Of a stretch of DNA of 64,000 bases, positions 53,376 through 64,000 are shown piece by piece (within the stretch, counting starts at the first letter, position 1; each line of letters starts with the position of its first letter). This DNA comes from Mesostigma viride. Taxonomy: Eukaryota; Streptophyta; Mesostigmatophyceae; Mesostigmatales; Mesostigmataceae. The notes beneath the pieces were generated by a model. The model did not search any database, had not been told where the DNA came from, and saw nothing but the letters and a program-made list of their open reading frames with translations. A program made the translations under genes and the position numbers. The stretch covers positions 64,001-128,000 of the forward strand of contig RPFO01000050.1 of assembly GCA_009746045.1 (NCBI GenBank), written 5' to 3'.

Positions 53376-54250
53376 ATTACAGACAAACCAGGAGGCTGCC
53401 CGGGCGTGAGCCTGTCGCGTCTAGTGTAGCACATGTCCATGCCGAGTCTATCACGAAAAGTCGATCACGGGTGCATGGCGGCCCTGCCGCGCGCGGCCTG
53501 GGGCACGCCAGGTGAGGACATATCGCCCAGGCTGGGCGGGTTTGGTGCCAGCTAGTCTATCTGATGTGTCTACCTGATCTGTGGGGGCCAGGTGCCCGGC
53601 TATAGGCGCAGGCGCCTGTGCCGGTGCCTAATAATGTGGGAAACATAGTGCAAATCAGCATACAAATCCTCATTACTAATGTGCAAACCAAACCTTGGGG
53701 ATGTTTAGGGCCTTGCGCAGCATCTTGGTGACACCGGTGCCGTCGAGTCGTTGCTCCAGCTCCGGCCTGCCTCAGTGTCCAGGTCTCGGCGCCGTAGGTC
53801 AGGATCGTCAGAATGACGACCTTGAAGAGGTCACGCTTGACGATCCGGGGTAGGGCGGGGTTGCTCCACCAGCGGCGGTGGTCATGGAGTTGCGCCCACC
53901 ACGCCATGCCTAGCCGTGTCGTCAGGTCGTCCTCGCAGTTGGGAAGCCAACTGCCGAGCAGCTTGAAGCGGCCTGAAGTAGGGTAGGGGACCTCGGTGTC
54001 GTCTAAGAGGCGGAGTGTGGGTGGGGGCCCTGCCATGCCGAGGGCCAGGGCCCCCGTTTTGGGGCTGATTTCTAGACCAACCGCCCAAGCCTCGAGCGCC
54101 AGGCAGTCCAGCCAAAGTTGGGCAGACTCCGGCTTCTCGATGAGCGTGATGTCGTCGGCATAAATGAGGTCAGCTAGTAAATTCTGCTTGTTAGTCGGCC
54201 CCCCTTCTCCAATTAGCTCTTTCGTGATCGCTAGGCCGGGGGCACGGCCT
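53153..54250 (-). pseudogene. L1-like RT 3' half, minus strand
   Basis: Minus-strand pieces in different frames: LIYADDITLIEKPESAQLW (near 54170), AGPPPTLRLLDDTEVPYPTS, RDLFKVVILTILTYGAETWT and the tail at 53250-53400. It is collinear and inverted relative to 47020-47590. It is broken by frameshifts. Confidence 0.65.
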
Positions 54251-54631
54251 GCAATGCTAGCAAAGCGAGCACGTGTGTTAATAATAATAATAATAATTAT
54301 TATTATACATATATGACTTATGCCCAGCTAAGGGGGAGTATGTTATGTGGGGGAAGATCATCATGGCTATACACGAGCTAGGACATGGCTTCTCGGCAGA
54401 GAGCATCTCTCTGCATGGCATAGCATGGCGAAATTCTTAATGCAACATCCATGGGGGTCCCATTATAGGCATGGCTTGGCTAAATTCTGAAGGCAACATC
54501 CATGGGGTCCCATTATAGGCATGGCTTGGCTAAATACTGAAAGCATCATCCATGGGGGCCATTATGGGCGCACATGCGATGGGGCCGCGTGGTAGGCTAA
54601 GCCTTACTAATCTACACTACTGCTATATGTC
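54251..54631. other. Junction between ORF1 and RT pieces; tandem duplication
   Basis: It contains an ~60-bp repeat (GCATGGCTTGGCTAAAT.CTGA, three copies near 54424-54545) and an (AAT)n/(ATT)n inverted tract at 54280-54310. The endonuclease and RT start expected between ORF1 and the RT half are absent, so this copy is internally deleted. Confidence 0.5.
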
Positions 54632-55620
54632 CTAGACTGGGTTTGCTGAGGTGGCAGGGGGTGCCTGCCAGGGCTTGTGGTCAACGTGGATGACGTCCCC
54701 CCTCCAGTATACCGGTTTCCCCCCTGCGCTCTGCCGTATCTGGAGGTAGGTCGGCCATAGCTCGCGTCGCCGTTGTTGCTGGGCCAGGGTCAGGTCGTCG
54801 TCCAGCGTGAAGTGAGTCCCCGAGAGCTTCTTGCGGTTTTTAAGAAACAACAGCTTGTCCGCCATGTACTTAAAGGTGAGGAGCACGGGTGCCGGGCCAG
54901 CCTTCCCCCGCGCGCGGGGGAGGCGAACAGCCGACATGTCCAGCTCACCAGTAATGCGCATGGGGGCAAAAATGTTGCGCTTAAATGCCGCAAGAAGAGT
55001 CGTCGAGTCCTCACCTGCCGGCTGGTCGAAGTGCTTGACTATGACGTTGTGGCTGCGCTGGGTGCGGTCGGCCTCCTCGCGGAGGTCGAGGGCTTGCTGT
55101 TTAAGCTGTGCCGCGATGGTGGAGGTGGTGGAGGTGGCGTGGTCCTTGAGCAGGTCCGCCCAGGTCTGGGTGGGAGGGGCGTCGCCGCGTGGGCCAGCAG
55201 AGGCCGGCTGGGCAGCGATATCCTTCACCGACTGCATGGGCGGTGATGCCGGCGGTGTTCTGCAGGCATTCAATTGCGATGGCGGTGTCCTGGAGACGTC
55301 TGGTCGATGGCGAGGAGCTGGGCTGTGATGTCGGCGGTGGAGGTGGAGGTGGCAGTGGAGGTGGAGGCGAGGAGGGTGGAGGTGGAGGTGACGGTGGTGG
55401 AAATGTGAGGGAGCTCAGCAGCCAGCGTGCCGCCCATTGCCGCCACATCTGCGGCAAGGGGGGTCACGTGCTGCTGAAAGGCTTCCGTGAGGATGGAGCG
55501 GTATGTGGCTGCGGAGATGGTGGGGGCCCAGATCTCGCCGTCAGACTTCGTCAGCAGGGAACAAAGAAGCATGTGCTGAAGCTCGGGCCGGGGGTACAAG
55601 CCCGTCAGCAGCAGTTCGCG
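54632..55620 (-). pseudogene. L1 ORF1p-like protein, frameshifted copy
   Basis: Minus-strand frames 55599-55270, 55457-55101 and 55273-54632 together match 48960-49940: QQHVTPLAADVAAMGGTLAA, SHNVIVKHFDQPAGEDSTTL, LPRARGKAGPAPVLLTFKY, FTLDDDLTLAQQQRRRELWP. Two frame changes lie in the Thr/Ser-rich repeat near 55330-55400 and near 55240-55270. Confidence 0.7.
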
Positions 55621-55784
55621 GCTCTGTTTAAAATAAGTGCCGTCATATTCCAGGAGGCGGCGGATGCTGTGAAGGTGGAGGCACAGCTCAAGAAGCGAGG
55701 CGTAGTCCCCGAAGAATTAAAATGCACTGCAGAGCAGTTGCCAGGGAAATGTTGTTGTACCAGATTATGAGGGTGCAGGAGCCC

Positions 55785-55935
55785 TGGTGCGCCTAGAGCA
55801 AGGGTCGCTTACATTCCCACCCTTGCAGGAAGTAGCCCAGAATGTATTAAAAGCCATATATGCCCCTTCTCAGGGATATGTGCTACATGTACTCCCAACG
55901 GAGTTATGTTTCTAATTAATTAATTAATATGACTT
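55785..55935 (+). mobile_element. LINE 3' end with (TTAA)n tail
   Basis: TGCGCCTAGAGCAAGGGTCG ... GTACTCCCAACGGAGTTATG then TTTCTAATTAATTAATTAAT. Confidence 0.7.
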
Positions 55936-56106
55936 AAAACCAATAATGTATATGGGAATAAAAAATGGTTGAATATGCAGATATAAGAATGGTTGTCTCC
56001 TTGATAAGAATGACAAGAAGAAAAGCAAAGTTCAAAAAAAAAGAAAATAAAAATCAAATGAGGTGCATGGGGATGGACACCCCTTGCAACAAAACAGAAA
56101 ATATAT

Positions 56107-56535
56107 ATATCAAGGAGACAACCAGCGCAGGCCAGAAATCGGGAGAATCCGGACCATGGTAGCTCGAGCCTGCCGTTATCTTGTCCGCGTGTTCGAGTCG
56201 TTCAGGATGATGAATATGAATGGTGATGGAAATGTGTATCCGTGTGCATTGAAATTATGGCTGGCTTACGTGTAGAGCGACTAGATGACCTAGACGGTGG
56301 GGCCGGAAACAGCATGCTTGATCAGGGCGTGTGTTTCGAGCCTAGCTGGCCGGGAGTGTCTAGTGGTGAGCACCATTGCTGCGATCGCTCTCCCACCATT
56401 TACGAGGAAATACCCGCAAATGGAAAACCACTGAAAAGGTAGCTAGTCAGTCATCACGTTAGCCATGCCATGATTCCAAATGTCCAAGAACGGCACACGC
56501 CCGGTGTAAAGGCAAAAAGCCGGAGGACATCACTT
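56107..56535 (+). mobile_element. Family M, most complete copy
   Basis: It runs from TCAAGGAGACAACCAGCGC (directly after ATATATATA) to about CCAAGAACGGCACAC at 56496. Similarity to the 18.59-18.63 kb copy continues about 35 bp further (GCCGGAGGACA). No convincing ORF is present; the reading frame at 56242-56442 is not shared as protein by the other copies. Confidence 0.6.
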
Positions 56536-56668
56536 TCAAATGTGCGGCGGGAACCAAAAGCCCGCGGATGCCAGAAAACATCGTGTTGCTGCAGCGACGC
56601 GACGATGTGGACAACGAATCCAGTGCCAAGCTCGGAACGGCCGCAAAGGAGATCTGGCATCACAGGGT

Positions 56669-56872
56669 TCAGATGTGCGGAGATACTATGCGATCCAGCC
56701 GGTCCACGACCTGTTTGTAGAGCTTGTGCCAAGGGGCAGCACCGAACAGATGTGGGTGACGTTGCAAAAAACATCGGACTTGACGGAGCATAATGTCTCG
56801 GTCATAGTCTTTGACCAATAAACGCTGCAAGAGTTCAACAAGAGTCGTGATGAAATCAACACGATAAGAACA
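56669..56872 (-). pseudogene. Possible PAH-like helical fragment
   Basis: The minus strand reads VDFITTLVELLQRLLVKDYD, RDIMLRQVRCFLQRHPHLFG, then APWHKLYKQVVDRLDR to a stop. Paired-helix spacing with a HPHLF segment resembles Sin3-type PAH repeats. It starts without a clear ATG and stops after about 60 codons. Similarity is by eye only. Confidence 0.22.
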
Positions 56873-57856
56873 AAGATATATATTCATTGAGAATGATAGA
56901 TCATTACGGAGGTGAGATAGGCATACATGTGCACAACATAAGGAAAAACCCGATAACTGGGAGAATAACCCTGAAGGAATTAATAATAATCTGACACGGA
57001 CATCCAAGGACCACGCCAGCTGCACAAGGTACAACTAACTATATATACATCCCGGCACTGAACGCAAAGGTTTTCACCTTTGCGGAGTGTCTGATCAGAA
57101 TATACGCTTGGCTGATTTCGATAGTACCGGCTACGCCCCCTTCTAAAGAAGGATTCAGCCGTGTTCAGCCCGTCTCACGGTGCGAGACTGAACAAGTCTC
57201 GCGTGCAGACACGTGTGTAGTACTCCTACACACAGATCTCGAGTGATTTATCTAGTACCAAATCCGAAAGGCTTGCATCACTCCCCGGACAGGAGAACTT
57301 TTGCGGATGACTGTAGGTGTAAGTTGGCGATGCCATGGTAACCGGAGACGTCCGTCCTATAGTCAGCAAAATTGGTGCGAGAGGTCCCCAGTTCGATTCC
57401 GGTCGGATTCATTTGCAGATCGCGTTTTCCGCGTTTTCCGCGGCCCGGCACTGAACGCAAAGGTTTTCACCTTTGCGGAGTGTCTGATCAGAATATATAC
57501 ATCGATCACAAAACTACACGCAGCAACAGCGCTGCCGGCCCGGCCACCATGCATGCAGGCCTGGAAGGGATCTAGACCGCATGGGTCGCGACAAAGTCGG
57601 CCCGGGTGCGGTGGAATAACACATCAGCCACGGTGCGAGTGAGGGCGAGTGACAGGCGCTGCCGCCAATACGAGGACCACGTGCGGGCCGACCACGGGGC
57701 GGTCTGACCCTCGAGGTCGAGGCGGTCTTCATGGCGCTGGCAGCACTCGTGGAAAAACTCCGCTGTCTTGGGGCCCATGGCCCCGAACTCCTCAAGGACA
57801 AAGGGGATGACCCGGTGGGGCCCCACATTGCCGTAGGGGGCAAACTTGTCGAAATA
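56873..57856 (-). mobile_element. Element B, copy 2, interrupted by the terminal-repeat element
   Basis: The 3' UTR begins at ATTCATTGAGAATGATAG after AGATATAT (56873). The coding end (57848-57572, minus; LEEFGAMGPKTAEFFHE, SSYWRQRLSLALT) matches copy 1. The UTR is split by 57042-57506. The 5' truncation abuts AAATATATATATA at 57853. Confidence 0.75.
57053..57495 (+). mobile_element. Short terminal-repeat element with tRNA-like segment, copy 2
   Basis: The GGCACTGAACGC...CAGAATA direct repeats at 57054 and 57447 are 393 bp apart. The body is nearly identical to copy 1 (a 5-bp difference in a C/T-A/G run near 57137). The flanking TATATACATC on both sides is a target duplication. The homologous uninterrupted site is at about 47740 in element B copy 1. 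Confidence 0.8.
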
Positions 57857-57950
57857 TATATATAGTGTCAGGGTTATTCTCCCAGTTATCGGGTTTTTCC
57901 TTATATGTTGCATGCCTATCTCACCTCCGTAATCTATCATTCTCAATGAA
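57857..57950 (+). mobile_element. Element B 3' end fragment, inverted
   Basis: TGTCAGGGTTATTCTCCCAG ... ATCATTCTCAATGAA is the reverse complement of the B 3' end at 56883-57000, minus part. It lies between ATATATATATA and TATGTATGTA. Confidence 0.75.
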
Positions 57951-59855
57951 TATGTATGTAGTGCATGTGTGAGGTGTGAGAACTTCCTTGTAGAAGTGAC
58001 GAAGATAGAGTATACACGAGGGTAAGTTTTAAACTCCACATTTAGCTTTCAAGATTGACAAGTCTGGTTGCATTTAAGTAATTGATATGCCGACTGACGC
58101 GAGATCTGGAACATATGATGAGTTGTCTCACTAGCTAAATATGATAATTTTCTCACTTACAATTATGTATAAAAGTACAACCATGCGTGCTTGCATGGAG
58201 CTAATATTCCTATGCAGTGTGTATACTGCCGGGCACACGTGTCCCCTCTACGCATAATGTCCAACCAGGATTATAGGCAATCCACCGGACTAAAGAAGTA
58301 TAAGAGTGCTTGTGACAGTGCCATGTAGAGAAACGTTCGCACTGTCTCATCTTGCATTCTTGCGGTCGCATGCATTGATCGACTCATACAAGCTGTCAAG
58401 CTCACGTATCTCATAGAAGGGGGACGCAACGTTCGTCGAACAAAACAAAAATCGGAAAAGCCACTGAAGATCTCGAACTACTTGACCTCGGGAATGTAGA
58501 GTGCCGCCATGTTCAATCACAGCTGCCCTTAGGTTTGAAGCCGCGTACTTCGCAAAGCCCAAACGCTGAAGCCCTCGGTGGATGCGCTTCTAGCATGCAT
58601 TGCTTGCATGACCAGGTAACCACCCGAGGGGCGACAACCACCAGCCAGACAAGGTCCTCCGAAGCATCCGCTCTTGACAAGCCCAGGCCATGCCATCCCA
58701 GGCAATGGCTGGTCACACGGCATCCACCCCTCGAACAAGGCATATTCACTCCCCCTCCGATCGCCACCACCACCACCACGACCACCACCACCAAATGTCG
58801 CGTGGGTCACATTCAGGAGCCAAAAGCCGCCAGGGAGCATATCCTCTGGCACACACACTTCTACTCTGACAACACTTGGGCACAACACTTCCTAGAACCG
58901 AAAGGATGCCAGGCCTGCTGACGGACAGCATTCCCAGGGGCCAAGGGAGGCGGAGGGAGGGGCGGGGAACTGCTGGAAAACAGCATCCACAGCACCACGA
59001 AGCTGCACCGAGATGCCATCAGCCTCACACTTGCAATGATACACATGCCATGACACCTGGATACGGTGCCCGTCAAATCGGTGAAAGCCCCCTCCATTCC
59101 ATCCCGTTGGTGCGACCAGGCGCTGCCTGAGGCTTCCTGCCCCAGCGTGCGGGGCGATCTCATCGCCCGAGTGCGCGGCATCATCTGCCCGACGCAACCA
59201 GCTCAAGTCACGACGCATGCACAGACGGTCAAGCTTCCAACGGGCTCAAGAGAAACTGACGGCGTCCCATGTCGCATAGAAGGCCATGAATCTGCCAGCC
59301 GCCAGTCGGACTCCTGGATAGCCTGATGGATTCCTGTGTGGCCGACTCATGGCCTGCACGGCCCTTTGAAAGCCCACGTAAAGTGGCCCGCGGTTACCTC
59401 CCTGTGGGGACCGCAAAGGCCTCTGGGCTGGGCCGTGCGTGCGCGAGAGCGTACAGCGAGGACTGGACAGGTGGAGCAGCCAAGGGATCACATGTGCCAA
59501 GGGAGCACCCCTACCAGACGAACTTCACTGCATCCCTGCGCCACGAGCATGAGCGCCCCACTGGAAGATGATGCATCCCACAGGCCAAGAGCCTTCCACG
59601 TGCCTCAGCACCACTGTTGCGCGATTCGACATCCTCATGCCTGATGCCTTCATGGCACAACCCTGAGGGCGGGTATTGACACTTCACACCTCTGCGCCTT
59701 GATTGCTCTCCTGCCAATTATCGTATCGGCTGCACCCACGACGAGGCTCCTCACGCCGGAAACGTCGCAATCCCAACGCGCTGCCGCCCGTCACGCAACC
59801 AACAGGTTCAATACTCGCGAGTGCCGTCCCCCTTCACGCCGCAAACAGGTCCCCA
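57951..59855. other. 1.9 kb with no recognised gene
   Basis: Short ORFs only. (CCA)n-type repeat at 58764-58795. The last part is the 3' flank of the sulfatase gene and includes a duplicated CACGCCGCAAACAGGT just after its stop (59836, 59856). Confidence 0.45.
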
Positions 59856-62800
59856 TCACGCCGCAAACAGGTAGGTGACGTTGTCCACAACAAACTGGAA
59901 GTTCATCTGCGGCGGCCAGAGTGGCCTCATGAGCCCCTTCTCCCACAGCTCCACCCGCCGCCGCAGCCTCGCCACCACGTCCGGGTGCTGCGCCGCGACG
60001 TTCACCCGCTCCGGCTTGTCGTCCTCTAAGTTGTACAGCAGCTCGTGGCCGTCGGTGAGCAGCTTCCAGGGACCCATGCGCACCGCCCGGTAGTGCGCCG
60101 ACCGCCAGAACAAGGCCTCGTGGGGCGCCTCGCAGCGCAGCGGGTCGCCGGACCGGTCTGCTGGCTCCTCCTCCTGGGTCATCCTGTCATCTGCAACCGC
60201 GGCATGCCGCCCTTTCCCATGATGCCTGCCTATCCCATGGTGCCTGACCCCTTCTGCATGGTCCTTCGACCCTCCATGGCCCGTAACCTCTCCATCATGC
60301 CTCGTCAAATCGTCATACCGGGCCACGCTCGACGCATCGTCCTCACCCCCCTCCCCATTAACCCTATCGCCCGCCCCCTTCGGCCTGTCGCCCGCCCCCT
60401 TCACCCCGTCCCCGGCCCCACCACTGTAACTGCTGCTCCCCACAACCCTAATATCTCCCCCACCCACATCCCCTATATGCCTGCTGGGTGCACCCTCGGA
60501 CGCACCAACTTCTAACGCCGCCTGACGCACTAGGGAGCTCTCGCCCACCTCGGGCACAGATGCGTTGCCCCCCGCGGGCCCCCTGGCTCCCCTGCCACAT
60601 CCGTCCACCCACCCAGCGTCCGAGGGCGGCGAAAGGTCCCCCAGAACACCGCAACCGGGGAAGGCTAATTCTGCCGCCTGCTCACCATCCCTTGCCACCG
60701 CCAGCTCAGTGCGCTCCGCCTGCAACCCACCCATGACACCAGGAACACCACTCCCCACTCCCCCCACCGATGACGCTTCTGACACGGCTTCAACCATTTC
60801 ACCCAACAGCCGCCGACCGCTCCCCTCCACATCTGCACTAGCACCTGCACTGCCCTGTCCGGCACTGGCACCCTTCGATGCTGACCCAGCAGCACCATCT
60901 AAGGATTGTGATGATGATGACGATGATGATGATGCCACCCGTGGCCCCGCCGCGGGTGCCACGGGCCCACCCCCCATGTTGCACGCCGATCCGCCCTGTC
61001 CTGTGGGCGAGGTGGTCACGTAAGGGATCAGGTCGACGCCGTCGTACACGCGGTCCGAGGGGAGGGGCAGCCCTGCCGCGCTGACAGACGTCACGAACAG
61101 GTCGAGCAGGCTGACCGGGTGGCGGAACACCTGGCCAGGGGGGATGGTGCCCTCCCACGCCATCATGCAGGGCACGTTGATCCCGCCCTCGAAGAGAGAG
61201 ATCTTACCTGCCTTGAGCGGCGCGTTGTCCGTCGCGCCTGTTGTGGGCATGGTGGTGGTTGTTGTTGACATTGTTTTGTTGTTATTGTTGGTTGTGGTCG
61301 TGGTGGCGCATGTTGATGTTGATGTTGATGTTGATGTTGATGTTGATGTTGATGTTGATGTTGATGTTGATGTCATTGTTGTTGTTAGTTGTGGTCATGG
61401 TGTTTGTGGAACGCAGATTGCAAACACACACTGCACACCCACCTACCCACCCACCCACCCCCACCCACCCACCCACCCACTCGCCCGCCGCCCGCCCGCC
61501 CGCCCGCCCGCCCGCCCGCCCGCCCGCCCGCCCGCCCGCCCGCCGCCGCCCGCCCGCCCGCCCGCCCGCCGCCCGCCCGCCCGCCCGCCCGCCCGCCCGC
61601 CCGCCGCCGCCCGCCCGCCCGCCCGCCCGCCCGCCCGCCCGCCGCCCGCCCGCCCGCCCGCCCGCCCGCCCGCCCGCCTGCGCCCGCCCGCCCGCCCGCC
61701 CGCCCGCCCGCCCGCCCGCCCGCCCGCCACCCACCCACCCACCCACCCAACCTTCCACCCCAGAGACAGCACATAGGCCAGGAGCCGCACGGATGGATGC
61801 AAGTCAGGACTAGAAAGTTTGCAACTGGAGCGAGGTCCAATATGGAAGGGAGCAGGTGAGAAAAAGATGGCCACATCCCAAGAGCCAACCGGCAACTTCC
61901 AGAAAACCAGTGACCAACCCACTCCACATCACCCTACCCCTACGAACACCACCCGCACTCAGAAAAAAATTAGAATCCAACCACTCGAACCCCCCCTGAA
62001 AACTAGTAGCCGCCTGGCAAAGCGGCCGCCCTGCCCTGCACATACACATGTGTATCCTCACCTGTGTACGTTGCGCCCCCGTTGTCGCTGGCAAAAGCCA
62101 CCAGCGTGTCGCGCTCCAGCCCCGCATCCCGCAACGCCGCCATCACCTCCCCCACCGCGTCGTCCAGCGCTTCGATCATCGCATAGTATGTGCGCTTGTT
62201 GTCATCCGGCTCGTGCGCGTGGCGGTCGAAATAGTGACGCGGGACCTGGAAGGGGGTATGCGGTGCGTTGAATGCGAGGTAAAGGAAGAAGGGACTGGGG
62301 TCTTGCTGCCCCTCCAAGTCTTTGCCCTCCGAGTCCCCCACCTTGGCCACGTCCCCCCCCTTGGACGCCTTATGGTGCCGATCACCCAAATGCAGTCCGT
62401 GTCCCGACCCGCCCTTCCCACCCTCCTTGCCCTTGCCCGGTACAGCCCCCCAGTGTGCCTTCGCATGCGCCTTATGCTCCGTCTCCCCATGGCCATCCTC
62501 GGGCAATCCTGAGGCTGTCCCTTGCAGCGCATGGTCATGAGCCCCGCCGCTGCTGGAGCTGGTGCTAGAATCCCTATAACCGTGAGCATTCCCCCCATGG
62601 TCCCCCCCGTCCCCCCTCTCCTGGCCATCATGCGACCCCCGCGCTTTTCCCGCGTGCCGCTTCACAAACCACGCGGCCTCGGCTGCCAGCTGGCTCGTCA
62701 AATAACCCTCCTCCTGCACCTCACGGCCGTTCCTCCGAATCGCGGCCGACCCGCTCCGCCCCATGGACCAGATGTACGGGTCGCTCAGCTCATCGTGGTG

Positions 62801-63911
62801 CTGGTTCACGATCCCTGGGTCGCTCAGGTTGGCGGAGTAGAGCGAGAAGGCCTCGTAGAAGCCGTACGTGTGGTCAAACCCGCGCGCGTTGGGCAGCAGC
62901 GAGGGATCCCGATAGCCCAGGTGCCACTTCCCGATCGCCGCAGTGTCGTAACCACCCGCTTGGAGGAGTTCGCCCAGCGTGATCTCTTCGGGGGGGAGGC
63001 CCTGGGGGCAGAGTAAAATAGGGGGAAATGGGGGGGAAGGGGCGGCAGAGGGAAAGTGGAAGGGCTCAGGTAGAAAAAGGGGAGATAAAGGGGGGGGCAG
63101 GAAAGGGGTGCATAGATAGAGCAGACAACAATTCGAAATTGCAAATCTCCTGTAGAAGCTTGACAACTTCCATAAATGGAAATAAGATTAGGGGCGAGGG
63201 CGAGGGCGAGGGTGGGTGGGGTGGGGTGGGGTGGGGTGAAGAGAAATGAACGGCAATCAGTACGCAAAAGGGGGGAGGGGGAAGAGAAGGGATCAAAAAA
63301 AAGGGGGGGGAGGGGGGGGGGGGGGCAAGGGGCCAGGGGGACGAGGGGAAGGAAGGAGGGAGATCAGAAGGGGTGGCGGACCGATGAGGGAGAGGCAGTG
63401 CCAGAAAGATGTTCAACAGGTCGCTTCAGTTGCACGTTCGGGGGGGAGGGGGGGAGAGCAGAACTCGGGGGTGGTTGCCGTGGATTAGACACAAACAAGG
63501 CTACACCAACTAACTAGAACTAACTAACCGACCGACCGACCGACCAAACAACTAACCGTTACAGGGACTTAACATATGTGCAGCGACCACGGAAAGAAAT
63601 AGAGAAGAATTTAATGATTTAAATTACCTGGAGAAGAATTACATCATTAAAATAGAGAAGAGGGGCCTGCTGTTGAAGCGTGCAATAGGTCTTGCTAATC
63701 TTTTGAGTCAGCTGTGCTGAATGCGTTCGCAGGCGCACCTGTTTGTGCAGGTTGCGTGTGCTGGGCCAGGCCAGCCGGTCCGACAGCTGCCAGGGCCCTG
63801 TGTCAATCAGGTGCTTGAACGCATAGTAGTGCAGCCGGTTAAGCGGGTAGCCCATCACCGCCGGCTGCACCTCGTAGCCAAACCGCTGCTGGTACCGCCC
63901 CGTAATCATGC
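59856..63911 (-). CDS. Type I sulfatase (arylsulfatase family), 5' exon outside window
   Basis: It hydrolyses sulfate esters; substrate unknown. Three exons are in the window: 63911-63739 (acceptor CCCGCAG; GMITGRYQQRFGYE, the segment just after the formylglycine motif), 63001-62062 (phase 0; TLGELLQAGGYDTAAIGKWH, GFDHTYGFYEAFS, FLYLAFNAPHTPFQVPRHYF, FASDNGG, donor GTGAGG) and 61237-59856 (phase 1; ATDNAPLKAGKISLFEGGIN, PVSLLDLFVTSVSAAGLPLP, ALFWRSAHYRAVRMGPWKLL, LEDDKPERVNVAAQHPDVV). Phases agree at both junctions. The C-x-P/A-S-R signature must lie in the upstream exon beyond 64000. Two disordered insertions are unusual: a His/Gly/Ser/Lys-rich one of about 100 residues before PFFLYLAF and a Ser/Gly-rich one of over 200 residues before the C-terminal block. 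Stop TGA is near 59858. Confidence 0.88.
61314..61380. repeat. (GATGTT)n microsatellite in sulfatase intron
   Basis: About 11 hexamers, just upstream of the intron acceptor at 61238 in gene orientation. Confidence 0.95.
61436..61752. repeat. (CCCA)n and (CCCG)n microsatellites in sulfatase intron
   Basis: CACCCACC tetramers flank about 245 bp of CCCG with scattered CCG slips (61480-61728). On the sulfatase sense strand this is G-rich (GGGC repeats). It lies wholly inside the 824-bp intron 61238-62061. Confidence 0.95.
63002..63738 (-). other. Sulfatase intron with low-complexity G-runs
   Basis: It contains GGGGTG tetramer/pentamer runs (63175-63240), a long G tract at 63303-63325 and (CCGA)n at 63527-63545. 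Donor and acceptor agree in phase 0. Confidence 0.75.
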
Positions 63912-64000
63912 CTGCGGGGCAGGGGGCAGAAGTAAAGGGGCAGAACCAGGTGGGGGGCGGAGAGCAGGGCGGCAACAGCATTAGCACGTAGGCGTTAGCA
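63912..64000 (-). other. Sulfatase intron, truncated by window edge
   Basis: A pyrimidine-rich stretch (minus strand) precedes the CCCGCAG acceptor. The upstream exon is not in the window. Confidence 0.6.

Overview
The window looks like nuclear DNA of a plastid-bearing eukaryote, most likely a green alga. Its host genes are split by GT-AG introns. One encodes a conserved plant and algal GIY-YIG-like protein with a plausible plastid-targeting leader, and two others are eukaryotic proteins (a Rab3GAP catalytic subunit and a type I sulfatase). GC content and simple-repeat load are high. No species can be named from the sequence alone.

Host genes. 331-1207 (+): a putative small four-exon membrane protein of unknown function. 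1351-5520 (+): a putative gene with a Pro-rich exon, a Cys-rich exon and a last exon that runs into about 2 kb of in-frame tandem repeats. 8774-12301 (+): a three-exon plastid GIY-YIG-like protein whose first intron is an 850-bp pyrimidine repeat. 35326-35457 (-): an orphan terminal exon. 37736-37945 (-): a small LYR-like protein. 39090-46022 (+): the Rab3GAP catalytic subunit (RAB3GAP1 family). 59856-63911 (-): a sulfatase whose 5' exon lies beyond the right edge.

Mobile DNA fills most of 13.5-33.6 kb and 46.4-58 kb. An L1-like element (element C, minus strand, 31.6 to 15.2 kb) is cut twice. A 6.06-kb non-LTR retrotransposon (element A) sits in it between perfect 12-bp duplications. A 5-kb piggyBac-like element sits in it at a TTAA and itself contains a CACTA-like element. 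Removing both insertions makes the reverse transcriptase of C collinear with its relatives again. Element A combines a PHD finger, a RING-H2 finger, a zinc-finger segment, an RT, a CCHC knuckle and a restriction-like endonuclease (RLE), and starts with four identical 170-bp monomers. Short 5'-truncated copies of A and of a sister family B lie at 47.6-48.9 and 56.9-57.9 kb, nearly always at ATATATAT junctions.

Smaller elements include a 440-490-bp terminal-repeat element with a tRNA-like segment (13.5 and 57.0 kb, one with a recognisable empty site at 47.74 kb), a dispersed family M often found in inverted pairs, LINE/SINE 3' ends with a shared stem-loop and variable 4-5-bp tails (one expanded to a 669-bp AATG array), and a foldback structure at 50.9-53.4 kb.

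No CRISPR array, rRNA, intact tRNA or prokaryotic operon was seen. The most unusual item is element A: a chromatin-reader plus RING-finger retrotransposon with an apparent AT-dinucleotide target preference.
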